Made by a program: the position numbers and the translations under genes. The notes under the pieces are model-generated. The model was not told the DNA's origin. It saw only the letters and a list, made by a program, of their open reading frames with translations, and ran no database searches. Below are positions 8,703 through 17,756 of a stretch of 64,000 nucleotides of DNA, in pieces. Positions within the stretch are counted from its first letter, which is position 1; every line of letters begins with the position of its first letter. Location: the NCBI RefSeq assembly GCF_019799905.1, contig NZ_JABGCI010000009.1, forward strand, positions 122,170 to 186,169, given 5' to 3'. Source of the DNA: Trujillonella endophytica. GTDB lineage: Bacteria; Actinomycetota; Actinomycetes; Mycobacteriales; Geodermatophilaceae.

Positions 8703-9128
8703 ATGAGCGTCGACTCGGGCAGCGCCGGCATGGCGGCCCGGCTGGGCATCAAGCCGGGCATGGTCGTGCAGGAGCTCGGCTGGGACGAGGACGCCGACGA
8801 GGACCTGCGCGACTCCATCGTCGAGATCTCGGGCAGCGAGATGGTCGACGAGGACACCGACGAGGTCGCCGACGTGGTCGTGCTCTGGTGGCGGGAGGAC
8901 GACGGCGACCTGTTCGACGCCCTCACCGACGCCCTGACCTCGCTCGCCGACGAGGGCGTCGTGTGGCTGCTGGTCCCCAAGTCGGGCCGGCCCGGGCACG
9001 TCGAGCCGGGGGACGTCACCGAGGTGGCCCCCACGGCCGGCCTGCAGCAGACCAGCAGCATCTCCGCGGCCAAGGAGTGGTCGGGCATCCGCCTGGTCAC
9101 GCCGAAGGCCGCCCGCAGCCGCCGCTGA
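8703..9128 (+). CDS. DUF3052 domain protein
   Basis: A 141-residue acidic protein of the DUF3052 family, found across actinobacteria next to aceE; function unknown. The family core is visible: LGIKPGMVVQELGWDEDADEDLRDSI, then VVVLWWREDDGDLFDALTDAL and VWLLVPKSGRPGHVEPGDV, followed by a C-terminal KEWSGIRLV block. ATG 8703 follows GGAGGATCAGCAGGG, which contains a good ribosome site. A hairpin terminator follows before the peroxiredoxin gene. The fixed neighbourhood suggests a link to central carbon or redox control, which is inference only. Confidence 0.85.
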   Translation: MSVDSGSAGMAARLGIKPGMVVQELGWDEDADEDLRDSIVEISGSEMVDEDTDEVADVVVLWWREDDGDLFDALTDALTSLADEGVVWLLVPKSGRPGHVEPGDVTEVAPTAGLQQTSSISAAKEWSGIRLVTPKAARSRR

Positions 9129-9133
9129 CGCAG

Positions 9134-9169
9134 GACCCCCTCGCCCCCACCGTGGAAGCCCTGCGAGGG
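9134..9169 (+). terminator. Hairpin terminator after DUF3052
   Basis: CCCCCTCGC (9134-9142) pairs exactly with GCGAGGGGG (9161-9169) around an 18-base loop. It sits just after the DUF3052 stop and before the peroxiredoxin start. Confidence 0.65.
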
Positions 9170-9212
9170 GGCCGTTCCAGCACGTCACCGGGGCTACGGC
9201 ACGATCAGGGGC

Positions 9213-9671
9213 ATGAGCCTCTCCGTCGGTGACCGCGCGCCCGAGTTCAGCCTCCCCGACCAGGACAAGCAGGTCGTCTCCCTCGCCGAGCTGCGCGGGA
9301 AGCCCGTGCTGGTGGTCTTCTACCCGTTCGCCTTCTCCGGCATCTGCACCGGTGAGCTGTGCCAGCTGCGCGACGAGCTCGGCGCCTACACCGATGCGGG
9401 CGTCCAGGTCGTGGCCATCAGCACCGACCCCGTCTTCAGCCTCAAGGCGTTCAAGGAGCAGCAGGGCCTGCCCTTCCCGCTGCTGTCGGACTTCTGGCCG
9501 CACGGCACCACCGCGCAGGCCTACGGCGTGTTCAACGAGAAGGCCGGCATGGCCCTGCGTGGCACCTTCCTCGTCGACGCCGAGGGCGTCGTCCGCTTCG
9601 CCGAGGTCAACCAGCCCGGTGACGCCCGCCAGCAGACCGGCTGGAAGGACGCCGTCGCCGCGCTGGCCTGA
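9213..9671 (+). CDS. AhpE-type peroxiredoxin
   Basis: Thiol peroxidase of 152 residues that reduces hydrogen peroxide and organic peroxides. The peroxidatic cysteine lies in FYPFAFSGICTGELCQLRD near residue 45, with the T-x-x-C pattern present as TGELC and the conserved arginine further on. The sequence matches AhpE (actinobacterial one-cysteine type). A second cysteine lies four residues after the first, as in AhpE relatives, but no clear distant resolving cysteine is visible. It follows DUF3052 in the same direction and is commonly found beside aceE in actinobacteria. Confidence 0.88.
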   Translation: MSLSVGDRAPEFSLPDQDKQVVSLAELRGKPVLVVFYPFAFSGICTGELCQLRDELGAYTDAGVQVVAISTDPVFSLKAFKEQQGLPFPLLSDFWPHGTTAQAYGVFNEKAGMALRGTFLVDAEGVVRFAEVNQPGDARQQTGWKDAVAALA

Positions 9672-9699
9672 TCCGCCGGCCGGGATGCAGGAGGACGGG

Positions 9700-10800
9700 A
9701 TGAGCGGGGCCGGGACCGGCGGCGTGCCGGCGGTCGCCGTCGTCATGCGGACGCGGGACCGCCCGCTGCTGCTGCGCCGCGCGCTGGCCGACGTGTGCGC
9801 CCAGACCTTCGCGGACTGGCACGTGGTCGTCGTCGACGACGGCGGGGACCCCGCCGTCGTCGACGACGTCGTCGGCGGGTGCGGCGACCTCGCCGGCCGG
9901 GTCACCGTCCTGCACAACGCCACGTCCCGGGGGATGGAGGCGGCCTCCAACCAGGGTGTCCGGGCCAGTTCGTCGGAGTTCCTCGCCGTCCACGACGACG
10001 ACGACACCTGGCACCCGGAGTTCCTCGCCCGCACCGTCGCGCACCTGCGGGCCGGGAACGACATCGGGGTCGCGACCCGGACCGAGATCGTCTGGGAGCG
10101 CATCGAGGACGGGCGCATCGAGGAGGTGGGCCGGGAGGTCTTCGCCCCGGACGTCCACTCCTTCAGCCTGGCCGAGCTGCTGCGCACCAACCGCGCCGTG
10201 CCGATCTCGCTGCTCTACCGGCGCGCCGTGCACGACGAGATCGGCCCGTTCCGGGAGGACCTGCCCGTCGTCGGGGACTGGGAGTTCAACCTCCGGCTCG
10301 CGCAGTCCGAGCACCGCGTCGGCTTCCTCGACGGCGAGCCGCTGGCGTTCTGGCACCAGCGCCGGGAGGCCGAGGGCACTCTCGCCAACAGCGTCATCGC
10401 CGCGGCGCAGGAGCACCGGGCCGCCGACCTGCGGGTGCGGGAGGAGGCCCTGCGCGCCTACGTCCGGCAGCACGGCGCCGGCGGCCTGCTCTACCTCACG
10501 GGGTACGTGCAGACGGAGATCGACCACCTGCACAACCTCTTCCGGGACACCCGCGGCGACGCCGGGAGCCGGCACGACGAGGTCCTGGCGAGGCTGGCCG
10601 AGCTCGGAGCCACCCAGGCGGAGATCGCGACACGGGTGGACCACGTCGTCCGGCGGCTGGAGGACCGGCTGGGCACGCTCGAGGCCGCGGTCTCCGACGC
10701 CAGCCTGGTGAGCCTCGCGCGCCGCCGGTACCGGCGGTGGAAGGCCCGGCTGCCGGCCGGGGCCGGCCGGAGGAGGGACCCGAGGCCCCCGGTCGTGTGA
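9700..10800 (+). CDS. Family 2 glycosyltransferase
   Basis: GT-A fold sugar transferase of 366 residues. Residues ~8-110 are the catalytic domain: VAVVMRTRDRPLLLRRAL, VVVVDDGGDP, and the D-x-D-like HDDDDTWHPEF that binds the metal and nucleotide sugar. GDWEFNLRL is the usual acceptor-side motif. The C-terminal ~110 residues are charged, probably a helical tail. I chose ATG 9700 because GGAGGA lies six bases before it; ATG 9685 is also in frame. No membrane segment is seen. The acceptor (glycan or cell-wall polymer) cannot be told. tRNA-Val follows downstream. Confidence 0.82.
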   Translation: MSGAGTGGVPAVAVVMRTRDRPLLLRRALADVCAQTFADWHVVVVDDGGDPAVVDDVVGGCGDLAGRVTVLHNATSRGMEAASNQGVRASSSEFLAVHDDDDTWHPEFLARTVAHLRAGNDIGVATRTEIVWERIEDGRIEEVGREVFAPDVHSFSLAELLRTNRAVPISLLYRRAVHDEIGPFREDLPVVGDWEFNLRLAQSEHRVGFLDGEPLAFWHQRREAEGTLANSVIAAAQEHRAADLRVREEALRAYVRQHGAGGLLYLTGYVQTEIDHLHNLFRDTRGDAGSRHDEVLARLAELGATQAEIATRVDHVVRRLEDRLGTLEAAVSDASLVSLARRRYRRWKARLPAGAGRRRDPRPPVV

Positions 10801-10841
10801 TCTCCGTCCGGCCCTGCCGCCGTCCCGCGCGGCGCGCCACC

Positions 10842-10847
10842 TACCCT
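10842..10847 (+). promoter_or_regulatory. Likely -10 box of tRNA-Val
   Basis: TACCCT lies ten bases before the mature tRNA start, the position expected for a -10 hexamer. The -35 element is not clear. Confidence 0.4.
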
Positions 10848-10856
10848 GTCCGCGCG

Positions 10857-10928
10857 GGGCGCGTAGCTCAGCGGGAGAGCTCTCGCCTTACAAGCGAGCG
10901 GTCGCCGGTTCGATCCCGGCCGCGCCCA
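10857..10928 (+). tRNA. tRNA-Val (TAC)
   Basis: A full cloverleaf can be folded. The acceptor GGGCGCG pairs with CGCGCCC, the D-arm is GCTC/GAGC, the anticodon stem is CTCGC/GCGAG around CTTACAA, and the T-arm is GCCGG/CCGGC around TTCGATC. The anticodon TAC (10889-10891) reads valine GUA codons. The CCA end is not encoded as such (A then CCC). Confidence 0.96.
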
Positions 10929-10989
10929 CCCCGGACCCGCCCGCACCGCCCGGTGCCGGCGCCGGAGTGCTCCGACGTCGACGTGCGAG

Positions 10990-11829
10990 GTGGATGCGGT
11001 GGTCCAGGCTGGGTCCGCGGTCGTGGCTGCGCTGGCGGTGGAGCCACTCGGCGATGACCGGTTCGGCGTCTCGGGCGCCTCGCCGCTGGCCCGGCAGACC
11101 CTCTTCGGCGGCGCCCTGCTGGTGCAGGCGCTGCTGTCGGCCGACGCGACGGTCCCCGACGACTACGCGGTGCACCACCTGCACGGGGAGTTCCCGCAGC
11201 GCGGGCGGGCGGGCGAGCCGATCGTCCTCGTCGTCGACCGGGTCAAGGACGGCCGCGCGCTCACCAGCCGCCGCGTGGTCGGCCGGCAGGGCGACCGGGT
11301 CGTGGTGACGCTGGAGGCGTCGTTCCAGCGGGCCCGCGACGCCGGGCCGGAGTTCTCCGTGCCGGCGTCCCTGCGCTTCCCGGCCGGCGCGGTCGGGTCC
11401 GGGGAACTGGCAGTGCACCGCGACGGCGGCTTCGGCATCGAGTTCGTCGACGCGACCGGCAGCGCCAACGGCACCCTCTCCACCGACGTCGAGGCCTGGT
11501 ACCGGGCCGCCGGGCCGCTGCCCGGCGACGCCGTCTGGCACGCGGCCGTGCTGACCCTGGTCTCCGACATGGCGGTGCCCACGGTGGCGATCACGGCGGC
11601 CGGTCTGCACGCCGGCGGGCCGGACGGCGAGGGCGGCCCGGGGACCGTGGCGACGACGAGCGTCAACCACACGATGTGGTTCCACCGACCCCTGCGCGCC
11701 GACGACTGGTTCGTGCTGACCTCGCGGCCGCTGTCCACGGCGTTCGGCCGCGGGGTCGCCCTCGGGTCCGCCCACGACGGCGAGGGCCGGCACGTCGCCT
11801 CGATCGTGCAGGAGATCTACCTGAAGTGA
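10990..11829 (+). CDS. TesB-like double-hotdog acyl-CoA thioesterase
   Basis: Predicted acyl-CoA thioesterase of 279 residues, built from two hotdog folds. The N-terminal half carries LFGGALLVQALLSA and HHLHGEFPQRGRAGEPI (the TesB-type H-x-x-F/H pattern), followed by VDRVKDGRALTSRRVVGRQGDRVV, the usual hotdog strand. The C-terminal half contains TSVNHTMWFHRPLRADDW and GRGVALGSAHDGEGRHVASIVQE, the expected catalytic-side block. GTG 10990 is the first start in frame after the tRNA. It may hydrolyse long or medium acyl-CoA. The next gene is convergent, with a strong terminator between. Confidence 0.82.
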   Translation: MDAVVQAGSAVVAALAVEPLGDDRFGVSGASPLARQTLFGGALLVQALLSADATVPDDYAVHHLHGEFPQRGRAGEPIVLVVDRVKDGRALTSRRVVGRQGDRVVVTLEASFQRARDAGPEFSVPASLRFPAGAVGSGELAVHRDGGFGIEFVDATGSANGTLSTDVEAWYRAAGPLPGDAVWHAAVLTLVSDMAVPTVAITAAGLHAGGPDGEGGPGTVATTSVNHTMWFHRPLRADDWFVLTSRPLSTAFGRGVALGSAHDGEGRHVASIVQEIYLK

Positions 11830-11833
11830 AGGA

Positions 11834-11885
11834 CCCCGGTGCCCCCCCACCGCTCGCGAGCTCGCGGCGGGCCCCTGCACCGGGG
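11834..11885. terminator. Bidirectional hairpin between convergent genes
   Basis: CCCCGGTGC (11834-11842) pairs with GCACCGGGG (11877-11885), enclosing a second GC-rich stem around CTCGCGAGCTCGCG. It lies between the ends of the thioesterase (+) and lipase-like (-) genes. Confidence 0.7.
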
Positions 11886-11894
11886 CCGGAGGAG

Positions 11895-12698
11895 TTACGC
11901 GGCGGTGGCGGCCAGGGGAGAGGTCGGGACGGGCACGTCCGGGCGCGGGAAGACCGGGCGGAGCACCGTCGGCGCGCGGAAGGGCTGCCACGTGCCGTCC
12001 GGCTGCGCGAGCCGGTCGGCCACCGCGTAGACGACGGCGGGGTGGTGGCCCAGGCCGAGGTGGCTGGCGTGGACGGCGATGTTCTCCGCGCGCGGGCCCG
12101 GGGTCTCCAGGCACGTCTGCCAGTGCACGATGCCGTCGGCGTGGGAGTAGATCGACGTCGCCGGTACCGGCAGCGGCTCGCACTCGCCCTGGAGCGGGAA
12201 CGACACCGTGTCCACGTGCAGGTGGGAGAACCGGTTGAACACCTTGGCGGCGCGGGTCTGGGACTCGCACGTCAGCCGGAACGGGCTGCCCATGGTGATC
12301 ACCTGGCGGACCGAGTCGGGGGTGGCGCGGGCCAGCTCGCGGGCGAAGATCCCGCCCAGGCTCCAGCCGATCAGGCTGACGGGGCGGCCGTAGCGGTCGG
12401 CGAGGTCGTCCAGGCGGCGGCGCAGTCCGCCGACGCAGGTCGGCGTCGGCCCGATGTTGCGGCCCAGGCGCCAGCCGTGCACCCGGTAGTCCAGGCGGCG
12501 CAGCGTCGCCCGCAGCGTGCGGGTGGAGGCGTCGTCGGCCAGCAGGCCCGGGAGGACGAGGACGGGGTGGCCGTCGCCGTGGGGGAGCGCCGAGAGGAGG
12601 GGCCGCGCGGCCAGGTACAGGCCGTAGTCGGCCACGGCGCGGCCCGGCTCGCTCAGGTAGAGCGGGAGCGCGGGGCCGCCGCTGGGCTGTCGTGCCAC
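11895..12698 (-). CDS. Alpha/beta hydrolase (lipase/PGAP1-like)
   Basis: Soluble alpha/beta hydrolase of 267 residues, probably an esterase or lipase. The strand LVLPGLLADD opens the fold, the nucleophile elbow GWSLGG lies at residues ~110-115, and HLGLGHHPAVVYAVADRL near the C-terminus holds the likely catalytic histidine. An aspartate in YSHADGIV is the probable acid. GTG 12698 is preceded by GAGGAGGAAAT, a strong ribosome site. The substrate is unknown. Divergent from another alpha/beta hydrolase 184 bases away. Confidence 0.8.
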   Translation of the reverse strand: MARQPSGGPALPLYLSEPGRAVADYGLYLAARPLLSALPHGDGHPVLVLPGLLADDASTRTLRATLRRLDYRVHGWRLGRNIGPTPTCVGGLRRRLDDLADRYGRPVSLIGWSLGGIFARELARATPDSVRQVITMGSPFRLTCESQTRAAKVFNRFSHLHVDTVSFPLQGECEPLPVPATSIYSHADGIVHWQTCLETPGPRAENIAVHASHLGLGHHPAVVYAVADRLAQPDGTWQPFRAPTVLRPVFPRPDVPVPTSPLAATAA

Positions 12699-12881
12699 GG
12701 ATTTCCTCCTCGTCGACCGACGCTGGTCACCTGCCGGTTACCACTGCGGGGCCGCCGCGACACCCGCCGAGACCCACCCGTGTCCTCGGCAGGCCGGTGT
12801 GGCCTCGGACACAGTGGCGTCCCAGCGGTCTCACGAGCCTCATCGCCCCCGGGCGGGCAGGGCGGCCGCCGCCGTGCCACC

Positions 12882-13826
12882 GTGGTCGCCGTGGACGAGA
12901 GACAGGTCCCCGGACGCTCGCTGACCGTGGAGCTGGACGGCCCGGTGCACTACGTGGACTTCGGCGGTGCGCAGGACGGCCCGGCGATCGTGCTGGTGCA
13001 CGGGCTCGGCGGCTCGCACCTCAACTGGGACCTGCTGGCCCCGCTGCTCACCCCGCACGCCCGCGTCCTCGCCCTGGACCTGCCCGGCTTCGGCCGCAGC
13101 GAGCCGGGCACGCGGCGGGCCAGCGTGCCGGCCAACGTGCTGGTGCTCGACCGCTTCCTGCGGGAGGTCGTGGAGGGCCCGGCCGTGCTGGTGGGCAACT
13201 CCATGGGCGGGATGATCTCGCTCTTCGAGTCGGCGCGGTCGCCGCAACGGGTGTGCGGCACGGTCCTGCTCGACCCGGCGGTGCCCGGACCGCGGCGGGC
13301 GCTCGACCCGGTCGTCGCGCTGCAGTTCGCCGTCTACGCCGTCCCGTTCCTGGCCGAGCGGGTGCTGTGGCTGCGGCGGGTGCGGACCACGCCGCTGGCG
13401 CGGGTGCGCGAGCTGCTCGAGCTGTGCGGCGTCGACCCCGACGCCGTGCCGGCCGAGGTCATCGACCGGTCGGTGACCCTGCTGGAGGAGCGGCGGGACG
13501 TCGCCGGCATGGACAAGGCGTTCCTGACCGCGGCGCGCTCGCTGCTGTGGGTGCTGGCCGACCCCCGCCGCTTCCGCGAGGCGATGGCCTCGATCACGGG
13601 GCCGGTGCTGCTGGTGCACGGCGACCGCGACCGGCTGGTGAACGTCGCCGCGGCCCGGGACATCGCCGAGCGGCACCCCGACTGGCGCTACGTCGAGCTC
13701 GCCGACGTCGGCCACGTGCCGCAGCTGCAGGTGCCCGAGGAGACGGCGCGCCTGGTGCTCGACTGGATGCGCGACACCGGCCTGCTCGCCGACGCCGGGG
13801 ACGGCGAGCCGGTGTCGCGCGGCTGA
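12882..13826 (+). CDS. Alpha/beta hydrolase
   Basis: A 314-residue alpha/beta hydrolase with all catalytic landmarks: oxyanion strand VLVHGLGGSHLNWD near residue 40, nucleophile elbow GNSMGG near residue 105, acid in VHGDRDRLV, and histidine in DVGHVPQLQ near residue 277. A cap domain of ~80 residues lies between strands six and seven. It may be an esterase or C-C hydrolase; the substrate is unknown. GTG 12882 and GTG 12891 are both plausible starts, neither with a strong ribosome site. No signal peptide. Confidence 0.82.
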   Translation: MVAVDERQVPGRSLTVELDGPVHYVDFGGAQDGPAIVLVHGLGGSHLNWDLLAPLLTPHARVLALDLPGFGRSEPGTRRASVPANVLVLDRFLREVVEGPAVLVGNSMGGMISLFESARSPQRVCGTVLLDPAVPGPRRALDPVVALQFAVYAVPFLAERVLWLRRVRTTPLARVRELLELCGVDPDAVPAEVIDRSVTLLEERRDVAGMDKAFLTAARSLLWVLADPRRFREAMASITGPVLLVHGDRDRLVNVAAARDIAERHPDWRYVELADVGHVPQLQVPEETARLVLDWMRDTGLLADAGDGEPVSRG

Positions 13827-13993
13827 CGGCGCGCTGTCTCCGCCCTCGTCAGTCGTCCGACGTCGCAGACCGCGGGGCGGGCGCACAGGCGCCCGTTGCC
13901 CTGAGCGGCTCACGAGCTCGGGCCGCGCCGTCCGCCGTCACGATTGGGCATCGACGCTGTCCGGCAGCAAGATCGCGGGCCTACGGTCCGCCC

Positions 13994-14899
13994 GTGAGGC
14001 GCTTCCTGAGCATGGCAGCCGTGACGCTGACCGCGGCGGTGCTCGTCAGCTGCACGGGCGAGTCCGGCACGGACTCGGCCGGCGGGGGGAGCGGAGCCGG
14101 CGGGGGTGCTGCCGTTCCCGGACCCGCCGCCCCGGGCGATCCGGAGGGCGCGCCGGTCGGTTCCGACGACAGCGACCCCGACCGGCAGGTGGTCACGACC
14201 GCCACCGCCTCGGTGACCGTCGAGGACCCGGCCGAGAGTGCCCAGCAGGTCAGCGAGCTGGTGGAGTCCGCCAGCGGCCGGGTCGAGGAGCGCACCGAGC
14301 AGGCGGCGTCCGGGGAGGACGGGGACGAAGGCTCCGTCGCCGACCTCGTGGTGCGGGTGCCGGCGTCCGCGCTGACCGGTCTGCTGGCCGACCTCGAGGA
14401 CCTCGGCGACGTCGAGAGCGTGTCGGTGTCCCGCTCCGACGTGACCGGCACAGCGGTCGACCTGGATGCGCGCATCTCGGCGCTCCAGACCTCGGTGTCA
14501 CGGCTGCAGACGCTGATGGACGGCGCGGGGACGACCGAGGCGCTGCTGGCCGCGGAGGGAGCCCTCTCCGGGCGGCAGGAGCAGTTGGAGTCGCTGCAGT
14601 CCCAGCGGGCGTTTCTGGCCAACCAGGTGGAGCTGTCGACGCTCGCCGTGCACCTGGACTCGTCGGACGACGCGCCGGCCGGCGGATCGGACGGCTTCCT
14701 CGACGGGCTCGGTACCGGCTGGGATGCCCTGGTCCGGTTCGGGAGCGCGGTCGTCGTCGTCCTCGGCGTCCTGCTGCCCTGGGTGGTGGTCGCCGGGGCG
14801 GTCGGCGGGGCGGTGGTGGTACCGGTCCGACTGCTGCGGCGGCGAAGCGCAGTGGTGGCACCGCCGCCGCCAGCGCCGCCGGCACCGCCGGAGGGGTGA
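13994..14899 (+). CDS. DUF4349 lipoprotein
   Basis: Membrane-bound lipoprotein of 301 residues. The signal peptide ends in the lipobox LVSC near residue 20, after which lipid would attach. A Gly/Ser/Pro-rich linker leads to the DUF4349 core (residues ~75-225), which contains TATASVTVEDP, LVVRVPASALTGLLADLEDLG and the coiled-coil-like DLDARISALQTSVSRLQTLM. A single membrane helix (VVVVLGVLLPWVVVAGAVGG) comes near the C-terminus, followed by basic and proline-rich residues inside the cell. The function of the family is unknown. GTG 13994 fits the signal peptide. The next gene is convergent. Confidence 0.85.
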   Translation: MRRFLSMAAVTLTAAVLVSCTGESGTDSAGGGSGAGGGAAVPGPAAPGDPEGAPVGSDDSDPDRQVVTTATASVTVEDPAESAQQVSELVESASGRVEERTEQAASGEDGDEGSVADLVVRVPASALTGLLADLEDLGDVESVSVSRSDVTGTAVDLDARISALQTSVSRLQTLMDGAGTTEALLAAEGALSGRQEQLESLQSQRAFLANQVELSTLAVHLDSSDDAPAGGSDGFLDGLGTGWDALVRFGSAVVVVLGVLLPWVVVAGAVGGAVVVPVRLLRRRSAVVAPPPPAPPAPPEG

Positions 14900-14966
14900 G
14901 GGGCGCAGTCCGTCTCCGGGGACGAGCGGCGCGCTGCAACCGCGGAGGCGAGGCCGCCCCCGGCCC

Positions 14967-16559
14967 CTACCCGGCGGCGGTGTAGGCCGTGCGGGCGGCG
15001 GCGAGCATGCCCTCGCGCTCGACCTCGGCCAGGTACCCCGCCTCGATCTGCGCGTCGAGCGCCGCGGCGTACTCGGCCAGGTAGCCCTCGACGTCGCCGT
15101 AGCGGGCGGCGAGCTCGGCCGCGCCGAACGGCTCCCAGCCGCCGAAGTTGCCGCAGATGTCGGAGATCCCCGCGACCACGACCGGGGGCAGCGAGACCGG
15201 GGTCGGACGCCCGAGCGGGACCTCGGCGTCCGGGAACCGCACGCCGCCGACCGGGTGCAGCGTGTCCCCGTCGACGGCGGGGACCGCGAGCTCGACGCCG
15301 GTCAGCCCGTTGAACGAGCCCGGGTCGCTGGGCGGTGCCGGCTGCAGGTCGAACAGCAGCGGCTCCGGCAGGTCGCCGAGGTCGCCTCCGTCCGCCACGA
15401 CGGCGGCCAGTGCGGCGGTGAGCGTGCGCGTGTAGGGAGCGGAGCTGATCGGGTTCAGCGGCACCTGCACCGTGCCGTTGCAGCCGAAACCGCCGGAGCC
15501 GTCGGGGTTGCGGGCGCCGAACACCAGCGCGGGGCCGGCGATGGTCGAGGCGTGCGGAGCCGGCCAGTCGTAGCGGACGACGCCCTCCGGGAGGTCCTCC
15601 TGCGCGGTGACGCTGGCGCGCAGCCGGTAGTAGTCGGTGTAGGCCGCCACGTCGACGAAGAGCGGGTCGCTGTCGGGCCGGGTCAGCAGCTCGTCGTAGG
15701 TCAGCGGCTCGGCATCGGGGAGGGCGTAGGGCGTCTGCGGAGCCCCGTCGGCGAGCTGGTTGATGGCCAGCCAGTTGCCGGTGCCGTCGACGGCGAGGGC
15801 GGCGTCGTACACCCCGCCGCCCTCGGGACCGGCGACGTTGAACCCCTCCGCGACGAAGGTGTCGACGAACCACGCCGCCTGGCTCACGCCCGCGAGGACC
15901 GACCCGCCGAAGACCGGGATGTCGCCGGCGCCCGCCGGGCGGGGGGTCGCGCCCTCCAGCAGTCGGCCGAAGTCGCGGACGATGACCTCGCCGACGCCCT
16001 GGGCGGTGGGCGGCACGCCCGCGGCGATCCCGGTCTGCCACTGCACGCGGGCGTAGGACAGCCCGGCGGCCGCGAGCGCCCCGTCGCCGAGGTCCGCGGG
16101 TGAGGGCCGGACCGGCTGCAGCGAGAAGAGGAACAGCGGCAGCCCGCGGTTCTCGGCCTCGACGAGCACCACGCCGTCCTCGGCGGCCGTGCCCGGGGTG
16201 ACGACCTCGAACGAGGCGGTGTAGGCATACCGCCCCTCGGCGTCCTTCGGCAGTTTGGCGAGCCCGGCGACGTCCTCGGCCGGGTCGACGACGCCGGACA
16301 CGGTCCCCGTGACCCGCTTCCACTCCTGGCCGCCGACGGCGACCGGGGCCACCGTCGCCTCGACGCCGGTGATCGCGGAGGCGAGCCGCGGGCCGGCGCT
16401 GTCGCTCGCGCCGCTGCTGCTCGGGGCGGCGCCGTCGTCGTCCTCCGGCCCCTCGTCCGACGTGGACGTGCACGCCGAGGTGGCGAGCAGGGCCGCGCAC
16501 GCGGAGAGGACGGCGGCGGTGCGGCCGCGCTTCGATCGTCCGACGCGACCGGCAGACAT
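14967..16559 (-). CDS. Secreted alpha/beta-hydrolase-domain lipoprotein
   Basis: Exported lipoprotein of 530 residues with a lipobox-type end (LLATSAC) near residue 28, an acidic linker, and then a large alpha/beta hydrolase domain (PF20091-like). Landmarks are YARVQWQTGIAAGVPPT, FGGSVLAGVSQAAWFVDTF (the probable nucleophile region, G-x-S-Q) and a C-terminal PPVVVAGISDICGNFGGWEPF, with SLPP before it. These proteins have no known physiological substrate. ATG 16559 fits the signal peptide. It is divergent from the alcohol dehydrogenase gene. Confidence 0.75.
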   Translation of the reverse strand: MSAGRVGRSKRGRTAAVLSACAALLATSACTSTSDEGPEDDDGAAPSSSGASDSAGPRLASAITGVEATVAPVAVGGQEWKRVTGTVSGVVDPAEDVAGLAKLPKDAEGRYAYTASFEVVTPGTAAEDGVVLVEAENRGLPLFLFSLQPVRPSPADLGDGALAAAGLSYARVQWQTGIAAGVPPTAQGVGEVIVRDFGRLLEGATPRPAGAGDIPVFGGSVLAGVSQAAWFVDTFVAEGFNVAGPEGGGVYDAALAVDGTGNWLAINQLADGAPQTPYALPDAEPLTYDELLTRPDSDPLFVDVAAYTDYYRLRASVTAQEDLPEGVVRYDWPAPHASTIAGPALVFGARNPDGSGGFGCNGTVQVPLNPISSAPYTRTLTAALAAVVADGGDLGDLPEPLLFDLQPAPPSDPGSFNGLTGVELAVPAVDGDTLHPVGGVRFPDAEVPLGRPTPVSLPPVVVAGISDICGNFGGWEPFGAAELAARYGDVEGYLAEYAAALDAQIEAGYLAEVEREGMLAAARTAYTAAG

Positions 16560-16722
16560 GAGGGGTTCCCATCGACCTCGGGAGCGGCCCCGTTGCCGGC
16601 TCGCCGGACCGATCTACGCACACGGCGGACCGGGTCGCAGGTCGACCGCTCCCTTCCCGGCGCGCCGGGTCGCGTGGTGGGGTGACCGGCGTCCCGCCGA
16701 TCCCGCTCCTCCTGGAGGTTCC

Positions 16723-17730
16723 GTGCGCGCCGCCGTCTTCGACCGCCCCGGGCAGCCGATCCGGATCGAGCGGCTCCCCGATCCCGAGCCGGGGCCCGGG
16801 GACGTGCTCGTGCGCGTCGGGCGGGCGGGGATCTGCGGCACCGACGTCGCGATGACCTCGGAGTCCCTGATCACGTACGGGCCCGGTCCGTTCGGGCACG
16901 AGTTCGCCGGTGAGGTGGTCGACGTCGGCCGCGAGGTGGACCGGGCGCGGATCGGCGAGCTGGTCGCCTGCCTGCCGGTCACCGGCTGCGGCGGCTGCCC
17001 CGGCTGCGCGTCGGGGTACGCGCTCACCTGTGCCGCGCCGCGCGGCGGGGGAGCAGGATTCGCCGAGCTGGCCGTCGTCCCTGCCGACGGGGCGATCCCG
17101 CTGCCGCGGTCGCTGAGCCCGGCCGACGGCGCGCTGGTCGAGCCGATGGCCTGCGGGCTGCACGCGCTGCGGATGGGCCGGCTGCGGGCCGGCGACCGGG
17201 TCCTGGTGCTCGGTGCCGGGTCCATGGCGCTGTCGGCGGTGCACTGGGCGCGGCAGCTGGGGGCCGGCCGGGTCGTCGTCGCCTCGCGGTCCGCGCACCG
17301 GCGGGACGTCGCCCTCGCCGTGGGAGCCGACGCCTTCCACAGCTCCGCCGACGACGACCCGGCGGAGCTGGAGCCGGCGCTGGGCGGCCCGGCGGACGTC
17401 GTCGCCGAGTGCGTCGGCAAGGAGGGCATGGTCGCCCGCGCCGTCGAGCTGGTCGGCCGGGGCGGCACGGTCGTGTCGATGGGCATGTGCATGGGCGGCG
17501 AGACCGTCGTCCCGGCGCTGTGCAGCTTCAAGGAGGCGACCCTGGTCTTCCCGCTGAGCTACACGGTCGACGAGTTCGTCGCCAGCGCCCGGGCGTTCGA
17601 GGCCGGACAGCTCGGCGCGGAGCTGCTGGTCAGCGACGTCATCGCCCTCGAGCAGCTGCCCGGGGTGATGGAGCAGCTCCGCGCCGGCACGCGGCGGGCG
17701 CTGAAGGTGCTGGTCGACCCGTCCGCCTGA
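16723..17730 (+). CDS. Zinc-dependent alcohol dehydrogenase (MDR family)
   Basis: Medium-chain dehydrogenase/reductase of 335 residues. The catalytic zinc site is seen in GICGTDVAM (Cys) and GHEFAGEVVDVG (His-Glu). The structural zinc loop is present as CGGCPGCASGYALTC. The Rossmann motif is VLVLGAGSMALSAVHWAR. GTG 16723 is preceded by GGAGG at five bases. The protein resembles threonine/sorbitol dehydrogenase-type enzymes, so an alcohol or polyol substrate with NAD(P) is likely; which one is not visible. It is convergent with the epimerase gene 26 bases away. Confidence 0.85.
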   Translation: MRAAVFDRPGQPIRIERLPDPEPGPGDVLVRVGRAGICGTDVAMTSESLITYGPGPFGHEFAGEVVDVGREVDRARIGELVACLPVTGCGGCPGCASGYALTCAAPRGGGAGFAELAVVPADGAIPLPRSLSPADGALVEPMACGLHALRMGRLRAGDRVLVLGAGSMALSAVHWARQLGAGRVVVASRSAHRRDVALAVGADAFHSSADDDPAELEPALGGPADVVAECVGKEGMVARAVELVGRGGTVVSMGMCMGGETVVPALCSFKEATLVFPLSYTVDEFVASARAFEAGQLGAELLVSDVIALEQLPGVMEQLRAGTRRALKVLVDPSA

Positions 17731-17756
17731 CGCCGCAGCGGGGGCCCAGCAGGGAC

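Noticed and set aside
8524..8706. A 60-codon frame between aceE and the DUF3052 gene
   Set aside because: It overlaps the DUF3052 start neatly but is low-complexity (Pro, Val, Gly), with no family resemblance and only a weak ribosome site.
11895..12698. PhaC-type polyester synthase for the lipase-like gene
   Set aside because: The nucleophile is serine (GWSLGG), not the cysteine of PhaC, and the protein is far shorter.
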